A stretch of 9,884 nt of DNA from NCBI GenBank assembly GCA_018399515.1, contig JAGYOB010000286.1, positions 1-9,884 on the forward strand, read 5' to 3'. Under the pieces are notes generated by a model. The model worked only from the letters and a program-made list of their open reading frames with translations. It was not told the origin of the DNA and made no database searches. This document shows, piece after piece, positions 5,311 through 9,884 of the stretch. Source of the stretch: Candidatus Nanopelagicales bacterium (GTDB lineage Bacteria; Actinomycetota; Actinomycetes; S36-B12). A program made the position numbers and the translations under genes. Positions within the stretch are counted from its first letter, which is position 1. Each line of letters starts with the position of its first letter.

Positions 5311-7581
5311 ATGGGTGACGCGCAGAAGTCCGAGCACCTCACCTATCCGCGGCAGCGGGCGCGCACCCGCGGATTCCGACTCGGCGTCCCTCGGCAGGCC
5401 ACGCCATCACCCGATGGCTCGCGCGTGGTGTTCGTGCGCAGCGCGTCAGGAACCGATCCGGTCGGCGATCTGTGGGTGCTCGACATCGATACGGCCACAC
5501 AGACGGCGGTGGAACGGCGCGCGGTCGATGCCCGAGCCCTGCTCGGTGGCGAAACCGGTGCGGACCTGCCTGATGCGGAACGCGCGCGTCGTGAGCGACT
5601 GCGCGAGGTGGGTGAAGGTATCGCCGCATTCGCCACGGACGCAGCGGTCCGTCGTGCCACGTTTGCACTCGCGGGCAGAGTTTTCGTGGTCGACCTCGCC
5701 GATGCCGCTGCTGCACCCCAGCCTGTCGACGTTCCGGGTTTCGATGCAGGTGCAGTTGATCCGCGCCTATCCCCCGATGGCACCCGGCTGGGCTTCGTCG
5801 TCGGATCCGCGCTCGTGATCGTCGATCTTGATTCCCGTGGCGGGACATCGCCAGAATCCCGTGTCCTGACGATCGGCGAACAAGCCGACGATCACACGAG
5901 GGATGATTCCCCCACCGACGACTCCTCGACGGTCACCTGGGGCCTGGCGGATTTCATCGCCGCCGAAGAGTTCTCCCGGGTTCGGGGTTGGTGGTGGCTG
6001 GCCGATTCCACCGGGGTCGTCGTCGAACGCGTCGACAACTCACCGGTGCCGACCTGGTGGATCGCCGATCCTGCCCAGCCTGCGACCACGCCGCGGGAGC
6101 AGCGCTATCCGGCTGCGGGATCGGCGAACGCCGAACTATCCCTGTGGCTAGTGGCTGTCACCTCAGATGAGACCGGTCGGCGCCGGGAGATCCCCTGGGA
6201 TCACGATCGGTTCCCGTATCTGACCAGCGTGCACGTCGGTCGTGATGCCGGAAGCGATCCGGTCATCGCCGTGCTCAGCCGTGACCAGCGACACCAGCAG
6301 GTCATCCGCATCCACCCGTCGTCGGGCGATCGCGACGTCGAGGCGCACCTCATCGCCGAGCACCGAGACGACGCCTGGATCGATGTGATCCCCGGTGCCC
6401 CGAGGCTTGATCCGCGCGGCCGCCTGATCGACGTCGGCCGCGATGTGCGTACCGACACCGACCGCCTGTTCATCGACGGGAATCCGGCCAGCCCGGTCGG
6501 ATTCCAGGTAAGCAGCGTCAGTGACGTCGCCGCCGACGGGCTGATCGTGGACGGCTCGAGTGATCCGATCGAACACATTCCCGTTCTGGTCGACGATGCC
6601 GGCTGGCACCCACTCGTCAACGCCGGTGTAGCAGCCGCCCGCAGATCCTCGAACCTGATCGTGCTGTCCACGGCGACCGCCGCGACTTCAGCGCAGTCAC
6701 CGGGATCCACGACGGTGGTCGGCACCATGTCGCTGGATGGATCCACCGATGCGCGACCAATGTTCACGGCGATCGCGACCCTCGAGTCCTTCTGCGAAAC
6801 CCCGATCGTCGCCCCGCGGGTGCACCTGTCGCGCAGCGGTCACGAATCCCTGCCGACCGCAGTGCTGTGGCCCACCGGGCACATTCGGGGTTCGCGCCGA
6901 CTGCCCGTCCTGCTCGCGCCCTATGGCGGACCCCATGCTCGGCGAGTCATCGACTCCCGGCTGGCTTTCGCCACCGACCAGTGGTGGGCCGATCAGGGTT
7001 TCTGCGTCGTCATCGCCGACGGTCGCGGCACGCCCGGGCGCGGCCCGGCCTGGGAACGCGCAGTTCTCCATGACCTGGCGACAGGGGTTCTCGAAGACCA
7101 GATCGCGGCACTCGATGCCGTGCTCGAGGCCCATCCCCACGACACCGATGCCGATCGCGTCGGCATCCACGGCTGGTCCTTCGGTGGCTACCTGGCTGCA
7201 CTGGCTGTGCAGCGTCGACCCGACAGGATCCATGCTGCGGTCGCCGGTGCACCGGTGACCGAGTGGCGGTTGTACGACACCGCCTACACCGAGCGCTATC
7301 TCGGCGATCCGGTGACCAACGCCGCTGCCTACGACCGGTGCTCGCTGCTGACCGATGCTGCGCAACTGCAACGACCACTACTGCTCGTGCATGGGCTGGC
7401 CGATGACAACGTGGTTGTCGCACACACGCTGCAACTATCGTCGGCACTGCTCGCGGCCGGACGATCACACAGCGTGCTTCCACTGTCAGGAGTGACCCAC
7501 ATGACCCCTCAGGAGGTCATCGCCGAGAATCTGCTGCTCGCCCAGCGAGACTTCCTGATCGCCCACCTGCTGGAGCAGTAG
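5311..7581 (+). CDS. S9 family peptidase, dipeptidyl-peptidase-IV-like
   Basis: A 756-aa serine peptidase of the prolyl oligopeptidase/DPP IV group (MEROPS S9), with no signal peptide or membrane segment and therefore probably cytosolic. The N-terminal half is a beta-propeller with SPDG blade motifs at 33-36 and 154-157. DFIAAEEFSRVRGWWW at about 214-229 aligns with the bacterial DPP IV double-Glu segment; E219 and E220 would bind the substrate N-terminus. RYPAAGSANAELSL is also DPP IV-like. The C-terminal alpha/beta hydrolase has Y538 in APYGGP (oxyanion hole), nucleophile S623 in GWSFGGY, D698 in HGLADDNV and H730 in GVTHMT. It likely removes X-Pro or X-Ala dipeptides, inferred from motifs. 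The start is ATG at 5311; the open frame continues upstream to 4552 but that part lies antisense to mshB and is not the gene. It diverges from mshB and converges on typA. Confidence 0.92.
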   Translation: MGDAQKSEHLTYPRQRARTRGFRLGVPRQATPSPDGSRVVFVRSASGTDPVGDLWVLDIDTATQTAVERRAVDARALLGGETGADLPDAERARRERLREVGEGIAAFATDAAVRRATFALAGRVFVVDLADAAAAPQPVDVPGFDAGAVDPRLSPDGTRLGFVVGSALVIVDLDSRGGTSPESRVLTIGEQADDHTRDDSPTDDSSTVTWGLADFIAAEEFSRVRGWWWLADSTGVVVERVDNSPVPTWWIADPAQPATTPREQRYPAAGSANAELSLWLVAVTSDETGRRREIPWDHDRFPYLTSVHVGRDAGSDPVIAVLSRDQRHQQVIRIHPSSGDRDVEAHLIAEHRDDAWIDVIPGAPRLDPRGRLIDVGRDVRTDTDRLFIDGNPASPVGFQVSSVSDVAADGLIVDGSSDPIEHIPVLVDDAGWHPLVNAGVAAARRSSNLIVLSTATAATSAQSPGSTTVVGTMSLDGSTDARPMFTAIATLESFCETPIVAPRVHLSRSGHESLPTAVLWPTGHIRGSRRLPVLLAPYGGPHARRVIDSRLAFATDQWWADQGFCVVIADGRGTPGRGPAWERAVLHDLATGVLEDQIAALDAVLEAHPHDTDADRVGIHGWSFGGYLAALAVQRRPDRIHAAVAGAPVTEWRLYDTAYTERYLGDPVTNAAAYDRCSLLTDAAQLQRPLLLVHGLADDNVVVAHTLQLSSALLAAGRSHSVLPLSGVTHMTPQEVIAENLLLAQRDFLIAHLLEQ

Positions 7582-7588
7582 ACACCGC

Positions 7589-9439
<1,851 letters not shown>

Positions 9440-9445
9440 CGCGCA

Positions 9446-9451
9446 AGGGTA
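9446..9451 (-). promoter_or_regulatory. Putative -10 of typA (leaderless)
   Basis: TACCCT (TAnnnT) is followed by exactly 6 nt and then the typA GTG. With no ribosome binding site, transcription starting at the G of GTG is the simplest reading. The -35 would fall at the end of the upstream ABC ATPase gene, since the spacer is only 24 bp. Confidence 0.5.
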
Positions 9452-9463
9452 GTCGGCCGGTGG

Positions 9464-9884
9464 TCAGTGGCCGAGAGCCGAGGGCGATTCGACGTGCGCG
9501 AGGTGTCCGTCGAGGATCTCGAAGACCCGATCGGTGTACTCCACCATCCGCAGATCGTGGGTCACCATGATGCCGGTCTTTCCGCGATCTTTGATCTCCC
9601 GGCGCAGCAATTGCACGACCTGACGGCCCAGTGCGGTGTCGAGTGCTGCGGTCGGTTCGTCGACGAGTACGAGATCGGGATCGTTCATCAGCGCACGCCC
9701 GATCGCCACCCGCTGACGCTCACCCCCGGACAGTTGCTCGGGCAGATTACGCGCACGCTCGCTCAGGCCCAGTTCGCCGAGAAGTTGATCGGCTCGAGCC
9801 CGAGCATCGGACTTACTCATCCCGACGAGCCCCGCGACATACAGCAGGTTCTCGCGCGCGGTGAGGAACGGCACCAGGTTCGCC
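9464..9884 (-). CDS. ABC transporter ATP-binding protein, C-terminal part (runs off right edge)
   Basis: About 139 codons are visible, and the frame is open to the window edge, so the 5' part with Walker A is missing. The sequence reads ANLVPFLTARENLLY at the edge, which is the segment following the Q-loop in MacB/LolD-type ATPases. After it come the signature LSGGERQRVAIGRAL, Walker B DLVLVDEPTAALD, the D-loop and the H-switch VTHDLRM, then a short C-terminus. These define an ATPase that energises a MacB/FtsX-type permease or a related exporter in the cytoplasmic membrane. The permease gene is not in the window; it may lie upstream, beyond 9884. The substrate cannot be told from this domain. 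The GTG at 9874 is internal to the family alignment and not the start. It reads in the same direction as typA, 24 bp upstream of it. Confidence 0.9.
   Translation of the reverse strand, partial: ANLVPFLTARENLLYVAGLVGMSKSDARARADQLLGELGLSERARNLPEQLSGGERQRVAIGRALMNDPDLVLVDEPTAALDTALGRQVVQLLRREIKDRGKTGIMVTHDLRMVEYTDRVFEILDGHLAHVESPSALGH

Noticed and set aside
6697..7371. 224-codon minus-strand frame across the S9 catalytic domain
   Set aside because: It lies opposite the catalytic motifs of the peptidase and has no motif of its own.

Overview
This window is a gene-dense chromosomal segment from a high-GC actinobacterium. The order Mycobacteriales (Mycobacterium/Gordonia/Dietzia-like) fits best. 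The clues are strong G/C preference at third codon positions, GTG starts on most genes, a mycothiol-pathway deacetylase (mshB), a 7Fe ferredoxin next to dapC, and the order typA - mshB - Rv1171-like - fdxC - dapC, which recalls the M. tuberculosis Rv1165-Rv1178 neighbourhood. The genus cannot be fixed from the sequence alone. Nothing points to a plasmid, phage, insertion sequence, CRISPR array or RNA gene, and no stretch over 300 bases lacks a gene.

Layout, left to right. The 5' part of a citrate synthase gene (gltA, minus, 1-244) runs off the left edge. Upstream of it is a 103-bp spacer with a LexA-box-like palindrome, a short hairpin and a putative -10. Then come dapC (minus, 348-1448, apparent CTG start) and fdxC (minus, 1453-1770), separated by 4 bp and probably one operon. 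Next is a membrane-anchored VanW-domain protein (minus, 1833-3794) with a long leader. It is followed by a four-helix membrane protein (minus, 4001-4393) whose GTG start overlaps the mshB stop codon (mshB, minus, 4390-5277). A dipeptidyl-peptidase-IV-like S9 peptidase (plus, 5311-7581) diverges from mshB across only 33 bp and converges on typA/bipA (minus, 7589-9439) with 7 bp between stop codons. The C-terminal part of a MacB/LolD-like ABC ATPase (minus, 9464 to the right edge) closes the window.

Functionally this is mostly housekeeping: TCA-cycle entry (GltA), diaminopimelate/lysine synthesis for peptidoglycan (DapC), electron transfer (FdxC), a cell-envelope protein (VanW family), mycothiol synthesis (MshB), peptide turnover (S9), translation and stress (TypA), and an unknown export or lipoprotein-release transporter. 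The genes do not form one pathway. The clear couplings are fdxC-dapC and mshB-membrane protein.

I did not find a convincing new biological system. The points most worth a second look are regulatory or structural: the non-canonical dapC start, the LexA-like box in the gltA leader, a 12-bp motif shared by the gltA and fdxC upstream regions, leaderless-type promoters at mshB and typA, and the VanW protein, which has an internal duplication, an atypical GGG core motif and a 21-bp tandem repeat encoding charged heptads.
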